NCBI GenBank assembly: GCA_008828725.1
Contig: MEHQ01001945.1
Location: forward strand, 1-64,000
Direction: 5' to 3'
DNA from: Saccharina japonica
Lineage: Eukaryota > Sar > Phaeophyceae > Laminariales > Laminariaceae
DNA length: 64,000 nt
This document shows positions 1 through 11,545 of this stretch, piece after piece. The translations under genes were made by a program, and so were the position numbers. Every line of letters starts with the position of its first letter. Within the stretch, counting starts at the first letter, position 1. The notes below the pieces were generated by a model. That model searched no databases. It was not told the DNA's origin and was given only the letters and a program-made list of their open reading frames with translations.

Positions 1-1130
1 ATACCGCTAGATCCCGATCGACCGCAAACGACAGTTCGAAATGTGTCACCGTATCTTCTTTCGCGTACGCGTCACCTTTGTGAATCGTGCTTGCTCTGCT
101 TCCCATAGTCGTAGCGGTGACCTCCACTGTATTGTAGAGTCCAGCCAAACAAAAACGCGACACCAGGTAACTAAAACTTACAGAACAATACGTACATTAG
201 CATGCCCAACCGCAAGTAAGTAACTCAACAATTCTACTACTACTACAGCAGTGCCCAAATCGCCGGTTGATCAAGACTGCATTCGACAGTTCGGGCGGTG
301 TGACCGTCTCTTCTGTCCCATACTTGTACGTAGCCTTCACGAATATAACTTTTGTTTACGCATATTATTGCGGTGGTCTCCAGTCACCAGCCACATAATA
401 ACACCATATCGAAGTCGCAGCAAAATACGGCAAATAAATGCAATGCCCAAATAATTCAACGAACTATCTGCTGTAGTCGTCATTAGCACATCCCATTGCA
501 CTGGGGACCAGCCACTAGGCAAACAATAACACGAGGCTGAACTCACAACGCATGACAGCGTTTATCAATATGGCGACACATCTACCGTTGCCGAAATTGT
601 TGACAAATACTCTAGGTAGTTATCTCGCAACGCTACAGTACCTGCTATTAATATCGTGTTCATTCTGTTTATCTAGACACCCGCCTGCTACTATTAATAG
701 CACGTATCATACTGGAGCGCTAGGCTGTTTTGTCTATTGTGTATACTAGTCTGAGTTCTCCAGGTGAGTGCCTATCTGCAGTACTTCCGGGGGCACACGT
801 CGCGATGCCAGTAGTGTGACTCCCTATCATGTACATAATTTCGCTGTATTCATACCACCATAATATTATTTTTTGGCATTGCCGCAACTCTGCCGCCAGA
901 GCAAGCTGTATAACACAATGGACCAAACTTTCCGCAACCCCTTTAAATCAACACAATATTTTCCTGCGGGACGAGTGACTAATTTTCCTGCGACACCCGG
1001 CCCCCGTTTCGTACATTCTCCAAAGCCTACGATACAAGGCCATTTTTTTTAATTAATTCATACTAATTCAAGTCATTAATTAGTTTTCACCTTTGAAGGA
1101 CACGATACATAACGTCGTATTTATGTAATA
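1..1130. other. No recognisable gene
   Basis: Only short ORFs of 60-70 codons occur, on both strands and without protein-like composition. I see no repeat family shared with the rest of the window in this stretch. Confidence 0.6.
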
Positions 1131-1132
1131 CC

Positions 1133-1250
1133 AGTATACAATATGATATGCGTATGATACAATATCGCATGTTGTTGTATTAATAGTAGATTCTCGATTT
1201 GTCCTTGCGCCACTCCCCTAGGCACGTCCCGGAGGGGAACCTTGTAATTA
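1133..1250 (+). repeat. Short relic of the 61.5-62.1 kb element
   Basis: The left edge (ATATGATATGCGTATGATA) and the right edge (GGCACGTCCCGGAGGGGAAC) match the outer edges of the tandem element at 61,484-62,110, but the 37-bp subrepeat core is missing. It looks like an internally deleted copy. The right-edge match is close to exact over about 35 bp. Confidence 0.6.
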
Positions 1251-1468
1251 ATAGTATTATACTTCGTATAGTATGTATATGTATCTGTACTTGAGACGTT
1301 TTGTGCGGTTTTGGTGAGGTGTTGTTATATAGTTGTTCATGTTTGGCTGTGTGTTGTCTGGTATGCGAGGGGGGTGTTTGCCCCAAGGGGCATCAGAAAT
1401 TGGTGGCAACCGTTAGGTTATCCACACGGGATTGGAGTAGTTTTCAACTAGCAATCACCACGCATCAG

Positions 1469-1640
1469 CAAAGCTTCACGCACAATGGTATTGCCCGAGG
1501 AGCAAAGATAATCATGTTCCAAACGTGGTTGGGCTCATATTTAGTAAATGTATCTTCAGTTGGTGTTTTGGAGTGCGCATTCGTAAAAAAAGCTTCGCGA
1601 CCAATGAATTGCATTTCCCAGGGAGCAAAGATAATTTTAT
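1469..1640. repeat. Imperfect tandem duplication, about 121 bp
   Basis: The block around AGCTTCACGCACAATGGTAT followed by GGAGCAAAGATAAT at about 1,472-1,511 recurs at about 1,590-1,632 with scattered substitutions. No coding role is visible. Confidence 0.5.
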
Positions 1641-2084
1641 TCGCCCTAATAACACTGTTTAGCACACGGGGGAGGAGGTGTTTCAATGAGCACTCACGAC
1701 GCACCAGAAGACGTCATGCACGAGTGCTATATACCTACGAGTATATAGGAGAAAAGATAGCACCATGGGGGTAGGTGCGTAAGTGGTACCTACCCCAACC
1801 ACATTTTTAAGTTCGAAAAACCTATGCCTCCATCGAAGTGTTAAGGGAAAAGCAAGCAAATACCATTAATTGGAACTGCATTACAGTTAAAAAAAAAAGT
1901 GCATCGTCGATTTACAAATATTATCGCCATCAGCACCACAACGGTGGCGGGAACCATGTTTAAAAATTTGCCTGAAAGGAGAGCCCGGGATGGTGGGGCT
2001 TTGACACGAGTGGGGTGCAACACGCGGAGCGCCAGACGGCAGCGGCGCCTACGACTATTCTGAAAGCAGGCGTGGGGGCGACAG

Positions 2085-2710
2085 AAGGGCGTGGCAATCG
2101 CCGCGGTGGGGATGGCCGGCGCTGTCCGCTCCCTGCCGGCGGGCGTCTACGTGCAGGCGGTGCAAGAGGGCGACGTGGACAAAGCGGCGTGGACGGTGTT
2201 CAAGGATGGTAGAATGTCCCATCAGTGTGACAACTACGGCGGGTGTGGCACTGGTCGCTGTCGCAATCGCTGGCGTCGGTTTCTATCAAAGTCATCCGCG
2301 GCAGGGGCGGCGGGCGCCGTTCGCGACCCGCTCACGGGTGTCTACGTTTAGACGGTGCAAGGGAGCGGCGAGGACAAGACGGTATGGACGATGTCCCACA
2401 AGGAGGCCATACATCTCCATCAATCGATGCAAGGGCTCGTGGATGTCGAAGTCGATGGTGGATGTCGAAAATCGGGGGCAGCGGGTTGTGCTCATGCATG
2501 TAGAAATCGCTCGCGTCGATCATTTTCTAAGTCGTCCGCGGCGGGGGCGGGGGGCGACGTTCGCGCTCTGCCGGCTGGCGTCTAAGCAAGGCCGTCGCCA
2601 GGGGCGGCGTGGACAGGGCGGCATGGGCGGTGTTCAAGGATTACGACCGGCGCGGGTGGTGCTGGGGGCTGTCGAACTCGCTGGCGTCGGTGATTTTTCT
2701 AAGTATGTAA
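2085..2710 (+). repeat. GC-rich degenerate tandem repeat, possible coding remnant
   Basis: Three to four degenerate units of about 150-220 bp follow one another. Each holds a version of a GCGGGGGCG...GTTCGCGCTCTGCCG...GGCGTCTA core and a GTGGACAAGGCGG...GGTGTTCAAGGA core. Translated on the + strand the units give a recurring pattern like LPAGVYVQAVQEGDVDKAAW then TVFKDG, interrupted by stops and frame changes. The GC content is clearly above that of the flanks. It could be the relic of a repetitive protein exon or a GC-rich minisatellite. I do not recognise a domain. Confidence 0.4.
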
Positions 2711-3214
2711 TCATGAAGGGTTATATGCCGGGCGGAAGACGAGTTATTATTGGCGCCAAAAAAGAAAGTGCTACTAACATAAACACCCGGCACATGGTGC
2801 AATGGTTCGATTTCGACGCGAAGGAGAGGGCACCTTCTCTTCGAATGGGGAGGGCTGAAAAGAGTGGTTTTGCGGTTGGAAGAGTGAAAAGCCTGTGCGA
2901 TGATACGGCCACAGTTGGGGAAGTGCTGACATTATTATTTTAGCGGGGTAACTACCCCATGCCGCCGTCGCTGTCCGTCCACGGCGATACTTTGTACAGC
3001 AGCTTCTGCGGCTTTCTAAGCTGTGCGTCTGAACGCTTTCTAGGCTGCGTTGTAGCGGGAAAGAGCGGGTTGGGAACAGCGAGGAATGCGGGGTGTGAAG
3101 GAAACAAGGCAAAAAAATCAGCCCGAAACACGCCCCTTACGTGACAGTGATCGCGGGCGTCAGCTGACATAAATGGTTCTGGGTGGAGCACAGCAATGAA
3201 GGGGCGGGATAGAG

Positions 3215-3740
3215 GATGCAGTTCCCGTTTTGGGATTGGTTGGACAACGGCAAGAAGGACCACGGTCGCCGAGTGCCTACGAAGCGATCGGGAGACTGCA
3301 CGAGGAGAGGGGGCCCTACTACTGGCGCTCCTAGTTCACGGAAGAAGAACGAAGCAAGGCTGTCTGTGACGAACGAAACGAGTACCGTAAAGCGCTTTGG
3401 TTTCGCACAGAGCTTCTATTAGTTATCGGCGTTCGTGCACTGTCAATAGACTCGACGGGGCTGCTGGGAATGATCGTGGTAGAATTGGTCATGATAGCGG
3501 CGAGAGGACAGAGACCAGAAAGAGGGGAATATTGGATCGCCAGAAGAGGTGGCAACTCATCGGCAGTGCAGTAGATGCCGAGCGGGGGAGGAGAACGCTC
3601 GAGTGGACAATCGACAACGAGGTTAGTAGGAATGTTGGACTCGAAAGAAGGATGGCGTTTTCAGGCAAAGTGCGTGACATGAGAGGGAATCATCTTGGAT
3701 ACCTATTGGCGGAAGCGCAGCGACGTGTATAGCAGGGAAT
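3215..3740 (+). pseudogene. Possible decayed coding remnant, unrecognised
   Basis: One + strand frame (about 3,230-3,590) reads with protein-like composition, for example a stretch EEERSKAVCDERNEYRKALW followed by FRTELLLVIGVRALSIDSTG, but it is broken by several in-frame stops. The pattern resembles a retroelement-type coding remnant, but I cannot name a family. No start codon or splice sites are convincing. Chance cannot be excluded. Confidence 0.25.
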
Positions 3741-4539
3741 AACTGGGATACCTCTTGACGAAAGCGCACCAAAGTACATTGCAGGAAAAATGTAAAATAG
3801 TCGCAAGCCCAATGATCCCATAGCAGGTATGGGATCTCGGAGCGGAGAGAATAGCAATATATTTGGAGAAGGGGTACACTCTCGGGAGGATGACGTTCAG
3901 CTTTCGGAAATCAAATATTACGGGCTGGGTTGGAGGGCGAGTGTGAGGTAGAAAAAATGGCCCCGGGAAGGACAACAGCTAGATGGTAGTAATACGGTCC
4001 CTGGGCATGAGATGAACGGGTCACCTCGCATTTTCGATCAGCGTGTCCACCTGTCTCGACTGCACCGGGCAGGGTTTACCCGACGGCCTACCCGACGACG
4101 CGTGCGGGCGGCATGGGGCCATGGAATGTCCAAATCGTCCTGTTTGTATAGAAGCTGCTGTGGGTATTTTTGTGGATCGTTTCCGTCTTTCCCAGCTGGT
4201 CTTTCAAGCAGAGTAAATATGGTTTTGACAGCTCCGCCGTGTTGTTTGCTGCGGTAGAATTACCACATACAGATTCCCATAATGATCTCATGGCGTTGAT
4301 GTACTACTGTTGTACGTTGTACGTATCTGTATAAGAACTATAGAAGGTTGTTGTAGCTGAATTGTCAACATGAGATTTACCGTGGTGTCGGTAGGTCTTT
4401 TTTTACGGTGTTCACGTATAAATAGCTCGTAGTCGTACTTCTATACTTGGTATTGTGTTATTGTATCGTCGACTACAAGTATATAGCACGCTTCAGCTGT
4501 GCTGCGACGGCTGTTGTCGACCTTTCGAGCAGTGCTTGC
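3741..4539. other. No recognisable gene
   Basis: The sequence has mixed composition and short ORFs only. Nothing here matches a family seen elsewhere in the window. Confidence 0.5.
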
Positions 4540-4680
4540 CCCTTGGCGGTATTGTCGCTTTGGCGGCCTCAGCTTATTCTACCGTACTACATATATCGCC
4601 CGTTGCGAGAATACGCGTAGCAGCGACGGTCATCAGCTCGCCGCGGCCAAGCCCCCCCTGTATAAACCTATATACCACAT
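4540..4680 (+). repeat. Dispersed repeat, copy 1 of 2
   Basis: The block beginning CTTGGCGGTATTGTCGCTTT and running through TTCTACCGTACTACATATAT matches 6,882-7,020 at roughly 70% by eye. Its function is unknown. Confidence 0.5.
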
Positions 4681-5821
4681 CCGGATGTGTGTCGTCGCAA
4701 CACTTAAATTCCGAGTCCTCTCCGCGCTTCGAGGCCATTTTATCGACGCGAGGTGGACCTTTCGTCTGATTTTTCCGCTACTGTACCCGCCTTCCCTGAC
4801 CTCGCCCGGGGAGGACCTGCCCGGTGACCTGCTCAGAGGCTCGCGCGGCCGGCTTAGGGCAGTAGAATGTCAAACTTCCCTGACGTTGGCCCGCTGGCCT
4901 GTTTCAAAACAAGAAACCCTTTTTCCGAAGGCGCGAGCATCGCATAAGCTAGAAATAAACACACAGTGTGATATGTACTGTATATAGACATACATAGCTT
5001 TATCTTCTTTGGTTCGGAAGCTTTCCTCGGCATATGTTGGCACCTCACAGCCACTCTCAGCCTCTAATTGCCGAAGCAAAAGTTATTTGCTTTCCGCAGG
5101 TTCCGCAGGTTCTGGAGTTTCTGTGTTTTTATTTCTAAAATTGTAATTTCAACCTTTTTACAAAACATTTTTTGATACGACGTACTTGATTTTTTTTTAA
5201 ACATTTCCGGTTTTGGGTTCGTGCGTGTACCCAGTGAGCACGACAGCGCGTGCGAGCCCGGCACCACCGCGGGTATATGGGAGGGCGCTGGCCAGTAGAG
5301 GGGGGGGTCAGAAGGAGCGCGGTCGTTTTTTTCGTGGCTAGGCGTGGCGTGTCCACCGAGACACGAGGGAAACATGAAGGTCCTCACTGTTGCTGCTGCT
5401 GCAATGAATCCAGTATGTATGTCCGAAATTATAAGGATTTTTCAGTCTATAATAAAAGAACATTCAAGCCAAGTTCAAGCGGTGCGTTATTTGTCGAAAA
5501 ACTATTTATCTATCTACTCTTGATCTACTACGAGTACTGCTGTATGCATTTGCAAGTCGCCTGTACGTTTGTTGGTTCTTTGTGTGTGTGTTTTTTTTTG
5601 TGTCGTACTGCTGTCGCCGTACACAGGTATGATACTTGATTTGCCACAGAATATATGCCACATACCAGTACTCCTGCATCACAATACAGCGGTAGACAGG
5701 TACTGCTGTACGTTCAGTTGCGTACAGCAGTAAGTATTTCGCTGCATCGCACCATGAATCTCTTTGGCCTTTTCAAGTTGGTCTTTACACATCGTGGACC
5801 TCTTCTGCCCCTTTTCTTAAG

Positions 5822-6075
5822 TTGCGCGAGCGTAGCGGGCGGCTGTCCCTCGGAGCGAAGCTTTGCTTTCTTCGCGATGTTTTTTCGTGTTGGAAGATAA
5901 AAAAAATCACCAGTATTGTTTCTGTCCTGTATTTGCCGTCATACATGTGGGGCTCTTGGCATTATCAAGTCGCCAGTTGCAAAAACATTACATGTTCCTC
6001 TTTTACGCTTTTCACATTTGGTTCTATTCTTCCTTCCGCGAGCGTAGCGGGCGGCGTTAGCCGCCCGCGCAGCGG
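5822..6075 (+). repeat. GAGCGTAGCGGGCGG repeats
   Basis: The GCGAGCGTAGCGGGCGGC motif occurs twice (about 5,826 and 6,039), each followed by a C/G-rich compensatory stretch such as GTTAGCCGCCCGCGCAGCGG that can fold back on it. A third partial copy is at about 27,290. These may be small hairpin-forming dispersed repeats. Confidence 0.5.
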
Positions 6076-6413
6076 AGCTCTTGTATTACTGCATTAATTA
6101 TTCACCGAAAGTCCTAGAAAGATACCGGCATTCAACTAAAGATCTCCGTTTGAGGGTTATCAGTACGATAACTAATATATACGTGTAACTATTCCTCCGT
6201 TTTTAAGAAACAGCCGTTAAGAGCGTATCATACATATGTCCTCCAGGAAATGACGGAACGGTTCTTGCTAGTAGGATGCACCGACGGAGGGTCGTGCTCC
6301 CACGTGGGAGATGGTATCGACACAAGCAGCAGCAGCAGCTGGCAGCTGGAAGCTTGGCAAGACATATAGTAGCAGTGTAGTGTATAAATGTAGTGGCTCA
6401 GTATAGTAGCAAG

Positions 6414-6450
6414 TTGTAGTAGTAGTAGTAGTAGAAGTAGCAGTAGTAGG

Positions 6451-6510
<60 letters not shown>

Positions 6511-6518
6511 TAATAGTA
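6414..6518. repeat. (GTA)n microsatellite
   Basis: A nearly pure GTA/TAG trinucleotide run with a few interruptions. Read on the minus strand it gives a meaningless poly-Thr/poly-Leu ORF. Confidence 0.95.
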
Positions 6519-6881
6519 GTAGAGTGTCCCCTTCCAGTAGTACAGTGCAGTCACAGCTAGTTTAGTGTTTTGTAGCAGGAACGGTGCAGTGCTGTGTCGA
6601 CGGGTGAACGTTCGCCACGCACAATTCTACTTACTGTAGATAGAAACGATAACGTCAATAATGTGGCAGCGGCGGCATTGACGTCGTGCACGTCATTGGC
6701 AATCATAACACTTCTACTGCATGTGCTATCTGATTGTTTTCTGAATAATGTTTGTTCGGGTTCAACACACGATCATCGACTTCGCCTCTCCCACCGAATG
6801 TTCATTACAAGAAGCACTAAAGACTGTACTATTTCGACTACTACGCAAAAATATCTCCAATCTCAACATAATACCGTAAAC

Positions 6882-7020
6882 CCCTTGGCAGTACTGTCGC
6901 TTTTGCGGCCTCGGCATATTCTACAGTACCTACATATATAGCCCATTTCGGGCATATCGCGGTAAGCGCTCGCTGCTGCAGCCCCGCCTGGCTTATACTT
7001 AAATTCAGTCTAGGCACCGT
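6882..7020 (+). repeat. Dispersed repeat, copy 2 of 2
   Basis: Second copy of the 4,540-4,680 block, starting CTTGGCAGTACTGTCGCTTT. Confidence 0.5.
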
Positions 7021-8560
7021 AGTAAAACGACGCAAATCAGACCTTGCGGTCATCACTTCCGTCGTCTTACCATGATGCACACGTTACGAGGGATTTACCT
7101 CCGACTATAGGTCCCAAAGATCCGCCCACCGATACTCCACCAGACCTATACACCCCCCCCCCTGAACGCCCCTATATCAATCATACCGGTATATATATTA
7201 TAGGTTGGGTTGGCGTCGGTTGGCCACGACGCTGTAAAACACGCCTACTCGCTGCGTGAGCTAACAGCCAGGGTGCCGTTTTTATGTTTTTTTGGCGGTC
7301 ACCAAGCTGGCGGTCGAGTTAGATACATTGTGCGGGGTGGAGAACCTGTACTCCGCACAAGGGAATGGTCGTATCACGTAGTGTTATATGGTAAGGACGT
7401 CACGCGAGGCAGATTACATAGGTATAAACCCATTGCTGTCTCTCGGCAAGTGGCCACACCAGAAATTAAAGTAAACTCATTTGAGCTGTCGTCCATATGC
7501 AAGTCCGCCTCAAGCGGTTCTTAGTCAGGATGCAGCTCACCCTCCATGCGTCTCGCCCAATACCTCACGGCGCTTCGCGCTTGGTGCAAGTAATGTCTGC
7601 CTGGCTGGTGAAAACCCAACGCGCTCCGTCCCGGCATTGTAGGGATGCGAGGGTCTATGGTCATATGACTACGGCCATGCACAACATGAGTACACCCCCC
7701 CTCCCGGCGTAATTGCCATATTAACCTTTCTACCGACACAAATGTGATGCAACTGCCCGTTCGAACATGCACAAGGAAGCCTGTCTGCAAGTTTCCGAGC
7801 ATCGATTTAATCTGAGGTTAGGGATTCGGCCTTCCAACGACTGAAAGATAAGTATGCGCTATCGGATTGCAAAGAAATCGCGAGGGGTTCGTGGGGGAGG
7901 GGAAGGATATTAACTATCCCCTACTCAGCGTATCACTTGGTGTTTGTGTGGCTGACCCCCTACACCCCCCCCCCGCCGGACGGCCGAAAATGAAAAAATA
8001 AACGTCGTGAGGGTCATGGACTTTTTTTTTCGGGTGCCCTGCCTCACCTTCCAGGAGCATGCCGGCGTTGCCGACACCCATGCGAAGCCTTGTAATATAT
8101 ACTCGTACGTACGCATGGTTTGTAGATATACTTCATAAATACAAAGGCTCCGCATGGGTAGGGCAGGGCAGGAGTTCGATATGACGGGGAAGTATCTGGA
8201 AAATACATATAAACGCCTCGTGGGTACGTACAAAACATGCATGGGATACCCCTGCATGAAAGTGGACATAAAGTAATGCCAAGGGTTGAAGTGGCTTGTC
8301 GTGGGATAATTTTACAGGGTGAGTGAAGACCGGGATTGAACAGACGATTGTGAAAGCGAGATATATGAAGGGTTGCGATTCCGTCTTGTCCTTCTAACAA
8401 ATGTATCCTACCAATCAATGCGGAAGAACGTAGACGGGAGAAAATGCGTATCAAAGTAAAATAGAACAAAGCATGAACAAACTGGAGCCGAAGGGATACA
8501 TCATTGGGTCGTAGACCAGTAAACAGACTTCAGTGCAAACGACCACGTCGTAGAAAAAAA
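7021..8560. other. No recognisable gene
   Basis: ORFs reach about 140 codons (minus strand, 8,044-8,469), but none shows a recognisable domain, biased composition or a plausible splice context. There are poly-C runs at 7,147 and 7,967. Confidence 0.5.
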
Positions 8561-8564
8561 TAAG

Positions 8565-8985
8565 GTTAAGGGTCCACCAGAGTATCCCTTGCCAGGTTTG
8601 CCTATTGAACAGGTACTCGTTGGCACTCGCGCGTGTTGTTTGCTTAGATATAGAAGAAGAGCAGCTTTTTTCCTTTTCCCACGATGAAAGACTGAAAGGC
8701 CGAAGGCTTGAGTTGCCTCGCCTTGGAAACCCCTGGTTTCATCTAAGATACGCCTTCCAAGTACTACCAATACGATCCCTATACCTGTTACAAGGTATTT
8801 ACCGGCAAATCCACATCGTTCCGGCAATACCATAACACTAGCCCAATCTGATGAGCCGTATATGCAGAAATATGATATGAGAAAATAGTGGAAACCCCCA
8901 TTCTATTAACTAAAACATGAGTCGAAGATGCGGCTCCTCAAAACCCACTCCCACACCTCTGAACGGCAAGGCTACGAAGCTGGCC
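8565..8985 (+). repeat. Dispersed repeat R1, copy 1 (longest)
   Basis: A family of about 400 bp. Markers are GTATCCCTTGCCAGGTTTGCC, then GAAAGACTGAAAGGCCGAAGGC, TGAGCCGTATATGCAGAAATAT and ACATGAGTCGAAGATGCGGC in order. Other copies are at 9,797-10,085, 23,470-23,850 and, inverted, 58,890-59,215. No ORF is conserved between copies, so it is probably a non-autonomous element. The 3' edge directly abuts the NADAR remnant. Confidence 0.75.
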
Positions 8986-9149
8986 GTTGTCCGATACCCG
9001 CGCCATGCCGGTGTCGTCTAACGTTGCCCACGCCAGAACTGCCGCGATAGACGCCCCTGCAGCCGCAGCCGCCGCGGCCAAGCACACCACCGACGTTAAG
9101 CGCGGGTACAACCACCTCGGTCTCAAGGACATTGCGCGCATCTCAACCC

Positions 9150-9595
9150 TTCCTTTCCCCTCCTCGATCAACCCGTCGGAAGCCGCGCAACAGCTCACTC
9201 GTTCAGGGATTTTCGGGCTCGGGGTCGTCCGCCTGGAGACCGATGCCCTACACGGGGTCAAAAGGGCTGGCTTCAGCCAAAATTTTGGTGCCAGTGCTCA
9301 AAAGGTGCTGCTTCATGGCCGGGTTCTGTGTGAACTTGGGCAAAGGGCCAGCAAGGACGGCGTCTTCTCGAACGTGGTCCCAGATAGCGCAGTCGAAGTT
9401 ACGCACGCCTCGACCGATGCGTTTGTGTTCGTGTGGGTCTGGCGAGGACATATTCCGCTCCTCTGCGCCGTGGTCGTGGAAAAGGCGAGCCTGTTCAGTC
9501 ATCATATACTGCTCCGCGCAGAAATACGAGACTTCGTCATTTGTGCCATTTGTCAAGGCATTAGTCCGCTGGGCTACTGGAAAAAGGTTAACCAA
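9150..9595 (-). pseudogene. NADAR-domain (YbiA-like) pseudogene
   Basis: The minus-strand frame ending at 9,248 reads FCAEQYMM, then KRIGRGVRNFD, KFTQNPAMKQHLL and GTKILAEASPFDPV. These are the landmark motifs, in the right order, of the NADAR domain, whose members are N-glycosidases acting on riboflavin-pathway intermediates or ADP-ribose-type substrates. The conserved tryptophan of the WGIG motif is a TAG stop, and the same frame continues GIGLQADDP behind it before a second stop. This shows disruption rather than an exon end. The N-terminal half of the domain is missing. The residues before FCAEQ come from a SINE copy whose A-box region lies at about 9,558-9,580. I therefore read it as a truncated, decayed copy. 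The opposite-strand 210-codon ORF (8,987-9,619) is its shadow. Confidence 0.75.
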
Positions 9596-11105
9596 TCACC
9601 TACCCAATCTAAGCCTTGAAACACTCTTCCCCCCCGGAACGGACCGAATATGCGGCTGAACGCGTGCGTATGGGCACCAGAAGTGTTTTCAGATTATCGA
9701 CATGAGGAAATTCGCTTTTCTTTAAAAAACGTTTTCATGGTGGACGTGGTATTCGAACTCACGACCACTACAACCCTTAGTCCTACCGTCGACGCTGCTT
9801 GTAAGGTTAAGGGTATGGGACACCAGAGTATCCCTTGCCAGGTTTGCCTATTGAACAGGTACTCGTTGGTACTCACGTGTGTTGTTTGATTAAGAGATAG
9901 AAGAAGAGCAGCTTTATTACTGTTCCCACGATGAAAGACTGAAAGGCCGAAGGCTCGAGTTGCCTCGCCTTGGAAACCCCTGGTTTCCATCTAAGATACG
10001 CCTTCCAAGTACTACCAATACGATCCCTATACTTACCAGATATTTACCGGCGTTTCCACATCCTATCAGCACTACCATAAAGCGTGTCCTTTTGGTTAAG
10101 ATCATATACGGAAACATGACAGGAAAAATGTGCTTTGTTTATAAATTTAATGGATACTAATTTGGCTTAGCTTGGCGATAAAAGGACCACTACTTGGTGT
10201 TAGCTCGAAATAGCTACACTCACGAACAGAAAATAAAATCGCTGGAGCTTTAATCTGAAATTACGACAACTGCGAAGAACTGGCCGTTCACAATGTTCGG
10301 AAACGACAGGTGTTGAACCTGCTTTGTGGGCGATTGTTTTTGGCGGAAACAACACCATAAATAAGAGCTGCAGTTCAAACGTACATGTTTCACACGGCAA
10401 TCCTTGGTTATTTCCTTCTGTCGTGGAATGATTATGAGTGATCAACGTCGAAGCTCATTGTTAGGGGCATTAGTCCGTTGGGCTACTGATTAGGTTAATC
10501 AGTTATATACCTAATCTAGGCCTTACAACACCCCCCCCCCCTAGAACGGACCAGATATACAGGTCGACACTTGTGACCAACACGCGGTTCCTATATTTAT
10601 GGGGATCCAGGCGTGTTTTCAGATTATTGGCATGAGGAAATTCGTTTTTCTATAAAAAATCGCTGTCATCGTGGTCATGAGAATCGAACTCACGACCACT
10701 ACAACCCATGTCCTGCCGACGACGCCATTTATTAAGGCATTAGTCGGTTGGGCTACTGGTAAAAGTTTAACCGAATACCCACCCAATTTAAGCCCTATAA
10801 CACTCTCCCCCCCTTCTGAACAGCCGGGTCTTTGGTCTTCGTATTAGGCCGTGCATGCCTAGTCCAAAATGCTTAACAATCTCTGGAGACCCAAAAAAGA
10901 GTGTTTGTCAGGTTCTGACATGAGAAAAATCGTACTTCTTTAACAAGCGCTTTCATGGTGGTCGTGAGATTCGAACTCGCGACCAGTACAACCCATGTCC
11001 TGCCGAAGACGCCACTTGTTAAGGGTATTCATCCGTTGGGCTACTGGTTAAAGGTTAAACAATTACCTACAATCTACGAGTGAGCCTTACAATATTATCC
11101 TGAGG
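9545..11105 (-). repeat. Cluster of tRNA-derived SINE copies
   Basis: Four copies of a unit lie at about 9,545-9,790, 10,460-10,560, 10,669-10,830 and 10,955-11,100, the last three spaced about 270-285 bp apart. On the minus strand each has an A-box-like TAGCCCAACGGACTAATGCC and, in three copies, a B-box-like GTGAGTTCGAATCTCAC stem-loop about 45-50 bp downstream. A C-rich tract (ACACTCTCCCCCCC) lies beyond the A-box side. The anticodon-arm region does not fold as a canonical tRNA, so this is a tRNA-derived SINE rather than tRNA genes. More copies are at 18,925-19,130. Confidence 0.65.
9797..10085 (+). repeat. Dispersed repeat R1, copy 2
   Basis: Same markers as the 8,565 copy, truncated at the 3' side before the TGAGCCGTATATGCAG marker. 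It sits inside the SINE cluster. Confidence 0.7.
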
Positions 11106-11161
11106 GCATGTCTTAACTTCACTGCACGAGCATTGGAACGAGGCGCCTATACCTGTCTGTA

Positions 11162-11425
11162 TCCCACAAATCACACCAGATAAAGTACCAAATATACGAC
11201 GATTTCTTGCTGGTTTTACGTGCTTTTGGATGATTTTTTAAATAATATCACGAGAAGCCGTCGACCCAACCAGCCCTAACCCTAACCCTAACCCCAACCC
11301 TAGTCCAGGCTAAGGCTCGATCCGTGCGCGGCTTCGCCGCGCGTTTTGGACAATCTGAAAAAAATGTGCGGACCACCACAAAAAACGTAATGTATTTGGT
11401 ACTTTATTTGGTACGATTTGTGGGT
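11162..11425. mobile_element. Small TIR element containing telomere-like repeats
   Basis: The left end (ACAAATCACACCAGATAAAG then TACCAAATA) and the inverted right end (ending TACTTTATTTGGTACGATTT) pair over about 38 bp with few mismatches. The total length is about 264 bp. No ORF is present. The interior includes a (CCCTAA)n tract. Confidence 0.6.
11274..11295 (-). repeat. Interstitial telomere-like tract
   Basis: About three and a half CCCTAA units, decaying into CCCCAACCCTAG. Similar tracts occur at 48,408 and 50,338. Confidence 0.8.
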
Positions 11426-11545
11426 CAAGAACACGGCATAGGCTACTGATTGGAACGGAAGGAGCGGAATATTATTTGCGTGGTTATCCGCTGCTGGTTG
11501 GCAATGGATTATTTTCAAGCTGAATAGATTCCAAGCGCTCCCACC

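Noticed and set aside
8987-9619. 210-codon + strand ORF
   Set aside because: It is the antisense shadow of the NADAR remnant and of SINE sequence. The conserved motifs are on the minus strand.
9737-10990. tRNA genes at the B-box-like sequences
   Set aside because: Only the T-arm and an A-box-like segment fit. The acceptor and anticodon arms do not pair and the units are repeated, so they are SINEs.
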